A stretch of 64,000 nucleotides of DNA from the NCBI RefSeq assembly GCF_028858725.1, contig NC_084763.1:1240001-1304000 (forward strand). The letters run 5' to 3'. Numbering within the stretch: the first letter of the stretch is position 1; each line of letters begins with the position of its first letter. This DNA is from Colius striatus (taxonomy: Eukaryota; Chordata; Aves; Coliiformes; Coliidae). Shown here one piece after another: positions 25,251 to 37,900 of this stretch. The notes under the pieces were generated by a model that worked only from the letters and a program-made list of their open reading frames with translations, was not told the origin of the DNA and searched no databases. The position numbers and the translations under genes are program-made.

Positions 25251-28200
25251 CTTTGAACACAAAATAAACTCAAAGAGACAGGACTAATTTGAGAAAACAA
25301 AAGCCAAATCATCATCAGAGAGTGATTTTTATGAATGTGTGTTCCTGAATCTCAAACACTTCCCGCAGTAACAGCACTAACATTTTGTTCTAGTATTTGT
25401 TTTGTTATACCTTAACCCTGTAAACAGCAAATTCTTCAGAATGAAGCTTAGTGTGAGGAACAGATTTACACCTGGCTTTATCCAAATGACAGACAACCTT
25501 TGGGAAGATCAGGTAACCACATGCAACATAAAAGTTAATAGTATGTTCTACTGATACTTTCTGTATTAATCTAAACCAGAAGTTGCTAACATTGCCATGT
25601 CATTAGTGTTAAAGGTTCCCACTAGTCCATAAGCCTTGTCATCAATCCTTTTGACATGCACATGGTTGCATTTACGTAATAGTCACTGACCTCCAGAAAC
25701 AACTTGTATGCAGCCCCGAGCAGGAGCTCAGCAGCTCAGTATCCATGTGGACTATTGAAACAACATGGTTATTTCCTAACACTGTTTTTCCGAGACACTG
25801 GAAAAAGTTTTTTTCCTCTTACAGCTGTGGATTTGCAGCCTGCTCTGGGAGATGACTATGTACTGAAGTAACAGAGGGGCTGAAGAAGCACACAGAATGC
25901 TAATACTTCCACCCAAGTAGCAAAAAATAAAAGGAGCTGAAAAGTTTCTTGCACTGATTTGATGCACGGACATCCCCATTTGCCAGCACCCTTGCCTTCT
26001 TTTTACCAGGATGTACCTGTATTTGTGGATACGGATTTGGAGGCAGAAATACAGGGCAGAACTGTCAAATGTTGCACATGAAAAGGCTCAGGGAAACTTG
26101 TTTGGAGTTAAAGCCAAGTTGGAAGCTAGGTGTTTGAACAAATTGGGAATTGGGCACTGCTGGCTTGCCTTTCCTCCCAAGGAACTGTCCATATTACTTC
26201 ATCCTCCTAGCCACCAGTGTCCCATTGCTACTTTGGTTTAGAGGAGCACTTAAGCTCTCACAAGCATCATGAAGCTCAAAAGCCAAGCACTGGTCATCTC
26301 TGGTCTTTAACACACATACACAACATGTTGACAAGGGTCGACATCCCATATGACATTAAGAATGACACTGAAAATTAAAAGGAAAGCTTGCTTTCATCAA
26401 CAAGTATGAAGACACAGGCTTTAACCTCTACCTTACAAATCCAGGAAGTTCACTGATGTAAATTTCATGTTTTTACCTTGAAATTCCACTTAAAGGATTT
26501 GAAATGGAAAGTGAGGGTCAAAAGTTTTTCAGTTAAAGAAAAAATATCCATGAGCCTGAAGAATATTAGTAACCCTAATCTTAAAATATCCATGAAAAGA
26601 AAACACAGGGATATTGTTTACTTTAAAAACAATTTCTTTTCAAGAAATACTTTCTGGAACTAATTTACTAAAACAATGTGACCTTCTCTAATTTTTTCCT
26701 TTTTGGAAAAGGAATAAGAATTTTCAAATAGGAAAAATCTGGGCTGTTGAACTAGGGGACAAGAAAAAGGGATTAGAAAGAGCAATATTCTCCAGCCTAT
26801 CTTCTGAAGTCAAATATTTTCCAAAACCTAAAACCAGCGTTAACCAAATCCAGTTCTTAGGTCTGTGCACTGATCTAGTGCCTCAGACAAACTTGCAGCC
26901 AGTTGAAGGTGCTTGGCTAACAACACATCAAAATAAGGTTTAGCATCAACTTTCTATTTACTCACATTTCCTAGGTTTCAGCCACAAACCAGCACAGGCA
27001 CCATTTAAGTCTCACCTCCTTTGTAACATAAATCAAAACATGTATTATTTTGTTTCTTGAGTGGTTTGGGGTTTTTTCACATCATATGTCCTGGGTTTTA
27101 TTCAGTCTTGACTGAAAGAAAACCCCAAGACATAAGGATGTAGTAGATTCTCAGTTGCCTTACACATACAGTTCTATTTATTAAGGACCTTCAGGATTAA
27201 ACATTGACTTTTGTTTTCCATTCTGGATTTGGTTTGTTACGGTGGAGAATATTGCACTCTGTCAGGCCTTATCTGCTATGTTAAAGCTCATTTCAGTTCA
27301 AAGTAACACGCCTTCATATTCCTATTCTGTAGCCTCCTAATTCTAACAACTCTGTTCCTTCCCTAGAATATAGCACTGTGGATGTATTCTTAGTCATCAC
27401 CCAAAGACCATTCTCACTCATCTCACTACAAGATATGGCTTTACATATCCTTCACATAAAATCTATAGTCTTTGTTGTATTAACAACCCTCCCTTATTCT
27501 CTCGACTTTTTAAATGACAACAGATCTCACTGGAAGTGTAATTTACCCAAAGAACCCTATCAACTTTGCAATGAGCCCAGACAATGCATTTCCACATTGT
27601 TCAGAGGCGAGGAACTTCACAGAGGTCTACTTCAGTACAACTTGATGAATATCATCTAAGCAGTACTGCTCACATGGTAATTTTTCCCTGACCAAACAAA
27701 CCAGTTACTGTTAACATAATACAGGATATCATGCACATAAACAAAATATGCTCAAGTCACACCCTATCCAGTTTCTCTCAGGAATGTCCTGTGCTGATAC
27801 ACAGATCCTTGGAGACTCCCATCGTGGCCTTCTGTTCTAAAGCTCTGCATTACTTCAAGGCTGTCAAACCCAACTTTTCCAGTGAAACACTTGAGGTGCC
27901 AACCACAACATACGTGGTGTTTGAGAAAACCATGTCTCCCATCAACACTATTCAAAGTGTATATAAGCACATTCTTTCTTTAAGGCAGAGCTGTCAGATC
28001 CCACAAACACCAGCCATCACAATACCCTCAAGACTTCTTTTACTGCAAGGAACAATCTCTTCTGCCATCAGTTTAAGGTGGAGACTAGTTCTGTAGAAGA
28101 GGTCTTGAGTTTTAGTTTACAGCAACAACTCCAGTTGAAATAGCATGGTTTAGTTCTGTTACTGCTGAACACTTGGACATTGAAAAGTGCAAAAGACAAC

Positions 28201-31200
28201 CTATGCAAATGGAAAACCCAAGTCTTACAGTAGAATTTTGCCTTTCAAAAATCCTGTGATTAAGTTCAATGTTACAAAGATAATAAACATAAAGCAATGA
28301 ATTAGAAGCTATTAATTAATCCTAAGACTATGCTGTGTGCCTGAGGTACGCATCATGCTGGTATATGTGAGGTGCACTGAGGAGGTCTGGTGCCAGGAAC
28401 AGGCAGTGATTTAGTTGCAGAGCAGGTTTTCTTCTAATTTCAATGAAAAACAACTCAACATTTCTGGCTTGCTTTTTATGAACAAAAGACCCCACTGAAC
28501 CATTTGATCCCCAAAGTTTGATTTTCTATTCAATAAAAAAATCATAAACTGAAATCTAATTCAGAGAACTCTCACAAATAACCAAAGGAACAGTCCAACT
28601 CTACTAGGAATAAAACTTAGTGGAATATTCCTGTTGCTTTCTTTGAATCATGCTCTGGATTCCACAGCTGAAAAATAAGTTAATTGGAAGATTAGCTAAT
28701 TGCTTACTAGACAGTACATCACTGGTGACAACTGTCACTTGAGTGCAATGATGTCCAGATATTTTTCATAAGTTCCAATGTCCCTTCCAACTTTGCAGTC
28801 GTGCACCCTGTGCACCCCAGGTAGGCTGCAGACAGATGTGCCTGTTCCACCTACAGGCTGAACCATCAAATAGAGCAATATTAACACAGGCTGGAGCCCA
28901 GCACCTCAGGAGGCTCAGCACTGGTCTCAAAGAAGATCTTCAGAGCTTTGTGATCGAACTTCAGCTTGTGTAGCTGACTCCTCATGAGTGGCAGCTGTCA
29001 GCGTGGATGAGGCAGCACACACTTTGAAAGACTTAAGTAGATTTTAACCTTTTCAAGATAATTCATTCACCAATCTATTCTGCATCTGCGTTCAATAAAT
29101 TACAATGGAGAAAGTAAATTTGCATTTTGAAAACAAACCGGAAGAAAGAAAATCGTCACAGTAGGGTTTTTGCAGGAGGAAGGTTTTAAACATATAACAT
29201 CACACAGCAACACTCATCACAGCAGACATCAGTATGTGACACCATGCACCCATTTCTGGGAACGAAAACTAACCAACTTCATGGAGATACCAACGTTTCC
29301 CATCAACTCAAAGCATCCTACTTTTAAAGATGCTGATTTTTATGCTGTGCACCAGCAGTCAATCATACAAAGGCAACCTATTAGAACATGGTTTCTGTTG
29401 AAAATTCATCTAATCAGGACGTCAGAGGAGGATGTTTTCCAGAGGATATCCTATCTATTGTTTAAAAAATACATGGTCTTTGTTCAGAGTATAAACAAAG
29501 CTAAGATATTTAGAGTTCGTTGAATACAATCCTGGAAACCTGAACAAAACACAGAATGATAAATGTTGACTTTAATAGCTCTGTGTCTGCACTTCTAAAC
29601 CAGCGAGATACATTTTATTACATCATCTTATGCTGGGTTTTCTTGCAAAAGAACACTGAGTTCTTAACTTCAGTTGTGCTACAGCAGAAAAACAAAACTA
29701 TTCACTAGTTACTTTGAGTGAAGATGATGCAAACACCTAGAAATGTAAGTTTCCACGGCATCACTGTAAAATCCCATTTCAAAATCCCATTGTCAAAAGG
29801 AAGTATTACTGCATTCTTCAAATCTGATGATCACCACTGGTGGCTTGTCTTCTCATTCTAATTCTCAAGTACCAGAAAATAGCTAAGTCAAAACCCCTAG
29901 TTTTTTCCTCAGTTAAAAAAAAGGGTCTGGTATTTGCCCCTTCTTAAACTGCTAAACTAAAAGGGGAAAAAATTATATCTTTATATATGGTACTAACATG
30001 CATGGCCCATTTCAACCACATCCACTTAAACATGACCCCAGTTTACTCTTTAAGTTGGAAATTGCATCACTGATGAACAGCGATGGACACAAAACTAAAT
30101 AGAGTTTATCAATACTAAACTGGTTTTCCTAATTCACCCTTCAATTACCAGCTTATGAGGTGAAACAGTAACATCAGACAAAGAGTTTTATACAAATCCC
30201 ATAGACCCTCCAGCAGCATCATACTGAAATGTAGTGTCCTCTGGTGCAATCCTTCACTCAGAGCAAGGTCAGCTTAGGTTTGTTGTGAAGGACCTTGCCC
30301 AAGCCAGTTGGAATAATCCCAGGGCAGAAAATGTTGTGATCTGCTCCAGGGACTGACCATTTCTAAAAGCTAGGTATTTTGTGAAAGACTTATTTCTTAA
30401 ATGCTTCCCTTGTTTTATCCCTTTTCCTTTCTTCTATAAGAAAAAGTTTAAAGAAGTCATTTTAATGGAACAAAAGGTATTTGGGGCAATCTAGAAGTAT
30501 TCCACAGGGAAGCCCGAAGTTCCACTACAGCATAACTGTAGGAAATTCAGCTAAACATCTGTCTTTCCACAGAAGACCTCTTGGGAAGGAAAGGAAGACC
30601 AGAGGAAAAAAAATGTTGGTAAACCTATGACTTAGGAGGAAAAAAATAAAGGCCCAAACCTTAGTAGCAACAAGGAGAACATCTTTCCAGAGAAACAGGG
30701 GTCTTCTCTATGTACTTTTTCTTGCCTCCCTATTTTAAAACGTTTCTCCCCAGAATTTTCTAGCTCTCCCCATGCAGAACATACTGATAGCACTGCTATA
30801 TTTCATTTTACACATATAATCATGTCCTATTTTTGAGGCTACCCAGCTGTCTGAAGAGTCCTGTGTAGCTGAGAACTTCCCCTCTTTATTCCTTCAGAGA
30901 TTAATCAAAAGAATCACAAAACGTCTGCTGAAAGAACTCTGTTTACAAGGGAACAACCATGCAGGGTGGAAGCAATACTTTGATCTTTAATTAATGGCTC
31001 AGTAAGACTAAACTTCAAGACTCTATCTTGTCGTGTCTAAAGAAAACATCCTTCTTCAGGCTTGATGCATACTTCCATTACCAAGGATGTGCCTTACAGA
31101 ACACGCAGGAGACAGCAAAAACACTCAGTGACAAACAACAAAACTGGAATTAAACTGTACATGCAAACAAAGCTTTAAAATCTTAACAGCAAATTCATTT

Positions 31201-32604
31201 CCAAACCCAAAGATTAGATGAGACAAACAGCACAATTAGTCAGTAAAATGCAACTACAGACTGAAAACCATTTGAAACGTATCGTGTTCCATTTTACAGG
31301 AGTGGATTTTCATCACACAGAAATCCTGAAGACCCAGTTGTAGTAAAGTCGGTTTCATCCTTCAGTGATCCCATCAAAAGATACTAAACATGTCTCTTAA
31401 ACCAGTTCATTTCTACTAGGAACAGTCACAAACAATTTGCTTGACAAAATTAGATATTTGGCAACCAAAACAGTGCTTCAAGATTGGGAAGGCACAGTCT
31501 TTCAAGAGAAATACATCACTCAGACACTGAGTAGACCCATCTGCTGTTATCTAACCAGAAAGCAACAGGAAAAGTTAACAGAAGGGTTGTGGACCTCTTG
31601 AGCAGAGAGGAACCAGCTGGTGTTGTGTATGAAGAAACTCTGGCCACCACAATCATAAGAACGAGTCTGTCACCTTCAACAGAGACAAGTTAACAAACTC
31701 TGAACTGTGCTGTGGAGGCTGCTGGAGAAGAGGGCCGTGGCATTTAACCGTGCAGCCTGACACACCGAGGTGTCTCAGTCATTAGCAGAGACGCCCCTGA
31801 TCAAGGAGCTTTACTAATCTGAAGGGAGCCCACCTTTCATCCTCACTCAGGCATCTCATTTCAGCCAGCTTTTAGTCTGCTAGTACAACACAACTCTAAG
31901 CAGCAAGAGAACATGAGACTAAACCATCAATTCCTAACAACTTTACTCCACTCATTAAGGTAAAAAATTCACAACAAATGACATACACAAAAAATCCTCA
32001 AACAAAACAAGCAAAAAACCCCTCACTTGCTCATCTCACTGTCTCACAGGGTCCACATCCTGTGCAAGGAGGAAGAATCAAAGGTGACAGGTAACTCAAC
32101 TTTGCTGGCTGTGCAACTGCCAAATGACTATTCTGTCAGTCCATATGTTAACACCTCTAAACAGTGCCTCCAGGCCACTCCCTGACATGGGATTTAGCAC
32201 AACACAACAGCTGAAGACCAGGACAGGCTGCACCTTCTGTCTAAAACTGATGCAGACATGGTTTCCTGTCCTGCTACTAATCCCTGTGTAATCCGGGGTT
32301 CTCTGTATGCTACAAAACACCATTTATGTACAATACCAGTATGTATTATCAGAATTGTGAATCAAAATCAGCCAATTACCTTGAGAAGTCTTCCAGAGGC
32401 CCATCCTGCATGTCCAGACTGCTGCTGGTCATGAGACCTAACAGCACAGGACATCGTGCCTCATCAGCTCCAGATGGAACTAGCGGTTCTGTCTTGTTTG
32501 AGTTCGTTACAGTGGCAGTATTGATGCAGCATTTGTGGCTCTTCCTTTCCCACAGGTACACTGCAAAGAATTCTGAGTACATCTTGTCCTTCCACCCGCT
32601 CCCA

Positions 32605-32637
32605 GGGGGAGGTTATCCTTGGGTTTGGGGGGGTTGG
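32605..32637 (+). other. possible G-quadruplex-forming run
   Basis: The plus strand has GGGGG, GGG and a seven-G run (which can supply two GGG tracts) within about 30 bases, then GG. Loops would be about 11, 3 and 1 bases. This satisfies a relaxed G4 pattern. Folding and function are inference only. Confidence 0.35.
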
Positions 32638-34440
32638 TTAGTTGGTTTGCTGAGTCACTGCTCACAGCTTTGTGTGGTTCTGCAATGGTCACACTCTCTC
32701 TGGAACACCAAACCAAGAGAGCTCTTCTGTCTGTATCATAGTTCAGAAAAGAGGAAGATGTGAGGTAAGGGGCTTGCAAATTTCTCTGGCATCCTGATGT
32801 TATTCCTCAGAGTTCTCTCAGGAGCCACTGCTGCACATCAGGCATCACTGAGAAGCAGTACATGCTGTACCAGTACCGGTTTCCACAGCAACAGGAGTGA
32901 AACACTCCATTTTTCCAGTTTTGGACAAACATTCCCAGTTTCCTCACAGTGTGACAGTGCCATCAGAAATGACAAAACACTTTCCCAGTATCTGTTTTGT
33001 ACAAACATCTCCTATAATCACAAGCAGACGGTGCAGAGACTGTCCTGTTTGACGAGGTTACTCTGGTGTTTGGTCTGAAGAGACAAACAAGAAAACTGTT
33101 GGAAAATGCAATGAGCAGAGAGGCCAGACCCTGCAGCACATCTAAAGGGACCATCCTAGCATTCTTCCCTTATTTCCACAGGCAGTAGGGAGAGGCTGAT
33201 TTTGCATTGCAACACAGGACTGAAGTCATCCATTTGCAGGTTTGAAAAATGATGAATGAATGAAAGGTGTCTCTTACAGCAGCGTTGGAAGAGTTTTAGC
33301 AGAGACTCTTGGTCATGATTACTACTCGAAGCCCTCAGAATGCACTCAAACATGCAGTTGTTTCTTACAGGCTCTTCTGACTCTCTTGAAGAAAGGACAC
33401 CTGCTTGTTCAGGAAGGTCTCCACAGTGTTAGGTCACAAGCATCAAACATAGCCAAGATCTCTGGGAAAAAAAAGGAAAGAAAAGGTTTTAAAAGGTTGT
33501 AAAAGGAGGATGCATCATCAGAGCTTTTCTCTTTAGTGCAGATGCACCTGGATAGTAACTTCTTTATTACAATACCAAGATTCATTCTGGGAATGGCTCT
33601 TCTATCTCCTCCTCCTCTCCCTCCAAAACACTTCTTGCCGCAAAGTAACTCTTACTAGAATGAGACCAGTACTACTCTCTTCTTTCCCTTGACCCAGACT
33701 GCTAAGACAATCAGCTGAAATAATTCTCAAATGGGTCGGTCAGTCCAAATATGAGGCAAGCCCAGAAAAAGTCTGAAGTTACCTATCTTTAGCAGCAACT
33801 GGACATCTCTTAAAATCAGACATGTGAGCACATAAGCAAAATTATGTCAGGAGACTTACATTACTGACATGAATAAAACCACAGATGTAATTAGCAGCCC
33901 CTTAGCATAATTAAGCCCTACATCAACCTATCTGGGGTTCCCCAAACCTGAAAAATAAAAAGAGAACTAACAGAACTTGCTTTACTTTCCCCACATGTAA
34001 GATGTATATACAAGTTGGGGTTGTTTGTATGAGACTGCTGTTACCAAATAAGCACCAGTAACCCTGTGGGATGAAGTATTTTCTGACATCCACAAGCCAG
34101 CTCAGCCTTCCTGGGAACAATTCTCAAGTTTTGCCACTTTTATGACAAAACAGTTATGTTAGAAAACAAATACCAATTCTATTTCAACTGTATAATACCA
34201 AGGGAGACCTGCAAGTAACAGAAGATGTATTGCTGCATTCAGCATTCATAACAGGCAACGAAACAAAAGCACACCTACCCTAAGTAGCCAGGATATCTTC
34301 TACTGCTCAATGTATCTGCCATACTTTGTGTACCATACAGACACGTATTTGTTCATATACCTGGTAATACAGTTTGCTCCTGGATGAATCTGAAATCAAG
34401 TGCCCCTGCTCAGTAGTACACCAATTCCTTAAAGGGCTGG

Positions 34441-34960
34441 TGGCGTCTCCTATAATACCTGTACATTAAATTGAACTCGGGCCACACTTTGTGGCTTGCA
34501 CAGATTTGTGAGTCCGCAACCGAACGTGTCACTGACTATACACATGCAGGAACCGTGATGGGGCTGTCAGAGCCAAAGCTGACGCTTTCTTTCCCTTCAC
34601 ATCCGTCTCGTGACAGTGCAGCCCTCAGAGATCTCTCTGAATGAGCTGTGGTTTACTCAGAGTGGGTAGGAAGAAGTTTACATAAATGAGCCCTTTATTT
34701 TTAAGCCAAGCAATATAATGGCCACCCCAGACCGAACAGAAAATACAGGGATTGAAAAGTTGTTACAAGCGAGCTTCGGCTCCTTTCCATCATCGTGGTT
34801 GGGTGCTTTCAAATAATACAAGGTTTCCCACATTTCCTTTGCGGATTCCGAGCTTGTGAACCCGCAGACCAAACCAACATCCCAGGCCTTGTCAAAGAAA
34901 TTACATCTGGACAGAGAACAGAAGCTTTTCAAGACATTTCATCCCCTTTCTAAATCGAGT
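34441..34960. other. CpG-elevated block, possible exon or conserved element
   Basis: I count 17 CpG dinucleotides in about 520 bases, several times the density in neighbouring DNA, without any transposon to explain it. On the minus strand, a strong pyrimidine-rich acceptor ('cttctgttctctgtccag') precedes a frame that stays open from 34906 to the stop at 34678. That frame contains most of the second-half CpGs. The translation has no domain I recognise and no clear donor. It could be an exon, a hypomethylated regulatory element or a conserved non-coding element. Confidence 0.4.
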
Positions 34961-37900
34961 TTGTTTAGTTTATGCTCTTCCATCCTCTCAGAGCAAAGTC
35001 AGAACCAGTGAGACCTTTATATTTCATGGTATTTGAAAGGCCCAACATGGCATATGCTAAACTATAGGTACAATCAGAGAAGAAGAAAGAGGGCTTTTTC
35101 TTTCTTAGCTAAAAAAAAAAGGCCACACTGGTTCGATGGGCATATGTCTGATCAGTTCCTGAGAGACTGAATGTCTAGGACCTCTACATTTAGGGCTCAT
35201 CTCTCAGCACCCTCCCTTGGAATAATGCCATGCAGTATCCCACAAAGAAGGGCTTTCCCTGAAGTAGCACAGCATTCTTCACCATTGTTACATATGAATG
35301 GCAATGGTAAAAAACCATGTTCTTTTCACTAAGATGAAATGAATTCCCTTCAGCACACACAGACAGCGACAGCCCTTTGTCTAGCTTGTGGATTTTGCCA
35401 TTCAGGCATTTCAGTAAGCAGCATTGATTTAAGTCTTGACTTCAAGCAGAGGTTGTTCAAACAAGTGGCTTAGAGCGGTACACAGTTCTGAAACAGAGCT
35501 TGCCCTACCTGACTGTTTCAACCCTCTCATGCACCCTCCTGACTCGGTAAAACCTCTTTGCAAACACTGCCAAAATGTGCCATAGACACCTCATTTTAAA
35601 AGACAACAAGTTTTGAAGGCATGTGAGGATTCAGATTAATGCTTTCCATCAGTGCTTGCACAGGGTCCCTTTGCTTCTGTTTGCTCTTACAGGACAGGTC
35701 ACATGAGAAAGGGAAAGGAGTGACTTTACAAAAACAACCAAAACTCGTATCTGTTGGAACTTTGTAGGCAACAACCTCTAAAAACAAGTTGTTAAGCAGA
35801 GTGGGTTCATTCACGCTGGATTTTGGAATAGGAAAGATTAAGAAGCTGCATAGTTGATTACCACAGAACTCTAAAGGACAGTTAGAAATCAGAGCTGAAA
35901 GCCATTCCCATTGCTTCTGCTCATGCAACAGCTGGACAGTGCTACACCTGTACAAAAACCCAGGTATTTTGTGTGGGTCCTAGGAAGCAAACAAGCCACC
36001 AGCACGAGTCTGGATCAAGGGGGATGATGAAGAATGAGCTCTCCTCATTTTCATGGGAAAAAACCTAATGCAAAATAGCAACTTGAAACAAGGCTATATA
36101 TAGTTAGCCAGGAACTGGTTGGTGAAGAAATTCTTCCCCAAAATGTGTCATTTCGTTTGGGATTTCATGTCACTTGGGTAATAAAGCCCATGGGAAGGAC
36201 TGCAAACCGTCTGTTTTCTTGATGAGTTGGTTATACAGTTACTATTCAAAAGGCTATTTTCAGAAGCAAGTCAGCAGTTTCCAACAATAGTTCCATAGTA
36301 AGTTATGACAGGAACCTGCTTTTTTTAGGAGATTTCAGTTCTAGTTTTAACTGTAAGGACACTTGGGCATAAGAGGAAACTACGCAAGAATCTCCAGACA
36401 ACAAAAGTTAACACGTACAAGTACTGAAAGAAATGAAAGGCTGGTAAGTGTAGAAGGCAGCACACCAAGATCAAGTGGTCTCTCTAAGGTCACACAGGCG
36501 AAGTGGAGCCAAAAATCTTCTGCAGTCCTTGAATCCCAGGCTGCCTGAGACCTGCTCTGCCTCTGTCTGAAAGTCAGGTTGAGCATTTTTTGCATCTTGC
36601 CAAATTCTCATCTCTCTCCTACTCTGAAGGCTATAATTAGCTTGGCAGTGCAGCTGCAACAAGGAGGAGTGAAGCCTCACATACGCAATTTCAATCATGG
36701 TTCCAGCAGGAGGAAAAACTCTGAAAGTGCAGGAGTTACAAAGTCAAGGGCATAACATGAGCCTCCAGGTAAAGCTGCAAGGCACATTCACTGCAGAAAG
36801 CAGCTCTTCAGCACACTAAATCATTACTGTAGAAGCACTACTGGTATCACAGCTACTGTGGAGGTTATTGGTTTATTCCTGAGTTCAACCCAGCAGTGAC
36901 AGCAGAGCTTTCGTAGCTGCCTGGCTTCACTAGGTAAGTGATTCAGTGCATCAAAATGATGGACCTAGCTTTCTTAAAAAAGGAGCTCTTCCTCTGTTCT
37001 CTGCTTTTCCCATGGGTCTGTGTAGCAGTCCAAGGAAAAAAACTGAAAGTGTGATTGAGTTTACACCACTGTTTGGTTTCCAACTGAGAAAGTCTGCTGA
37101 CAGCAATTCCTTTCCAAATGCTCAACAGCAAGAGAAGAAAATTTTGACCAAAAAAGCTCAGCACAAAGAACTGGAGTAGAATCTTCCATTAGTTTTAGAC
37201 TCCTGTAAGTTTAGGGATCTCAGAGCTGAACAGAGCATAACACCTGAAACTGGTATAATGTGATATCCTGTGCCATCCTTGTCATAGGGATCATTTGCCA
37301 TGGTATTAGATGCAAGAGAATGCTACAAAGGCATTCCAAGGTAACCTTATTCACTGTGGCTTTGAGGCTGCATGTACCTCAGTTCCCAAACCACTGTGTG
37401 CTACACATGCACAGTTCTAATGCACAAGGGAATTGCAAGAAAGGGGTACAGCTTCCAAAAACGACACTGGATATGATCAACTGAAAAACTGATGCCAACT
37501 TTTGTTAACTTGTCATAAGGTGGCACAAAATAAAATTATAAACAGTAATGGCCCCAAATACTTTTGTTAAAGCTTGAAAAATCCAAGGAATCTAAATTAC
37601 GCCATGGTTGGGCTTGTCAGAAAGCTTGAGAGCAGTGTTTCAAAAATCAACATTTGTTGTAAAAATAATTAGAGTCAAGTTCAAGTCACCTGACAATTCC
37701 TATCAGTCTCTAACTCACTTTATGATAGCAAGTCTCTCAGAGACAGATGCTGTAAAAACCTGTAACAAGATGGTTTGTGTCCTAAGCCACTCAGGATGAA
37801 ATGCACTTGACAGCCTTATTTCCTTGCCCTCTTATGGGAAACGTGCCAGGAAATCTACATCAAACTGTTCTAAACCCAAACTCCATGGAGAAAAATGCAA

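Larger units (their letters stand above)
23576..34440. other. non-coding, very repeat-poor; weak exon candidates only
   Basis: About 10.9 kb without a CR1 or LTR fragment I can recognise, which is long for avian DNA with this repeat load. Two weak exon candidates lie inside. One is at 26010-26131 on the plus strand, after a strong pyrimidine-rich acceptor. The other is a group of open, splice-flanked segments at 32380-33384 that read plausibly on both strands. Neither translates to a protein I can name. Other open frames (117-145 codons at 27731, 29170 and 32326) have no recognisable domain. Confidence 0.5.

Noticed and set aside
35128..35142. 'ggttcgatg' resembling a tRNA/SINE B-box
   Set aside because: No A-box at the right distance and no cloverleaf could be drawn.
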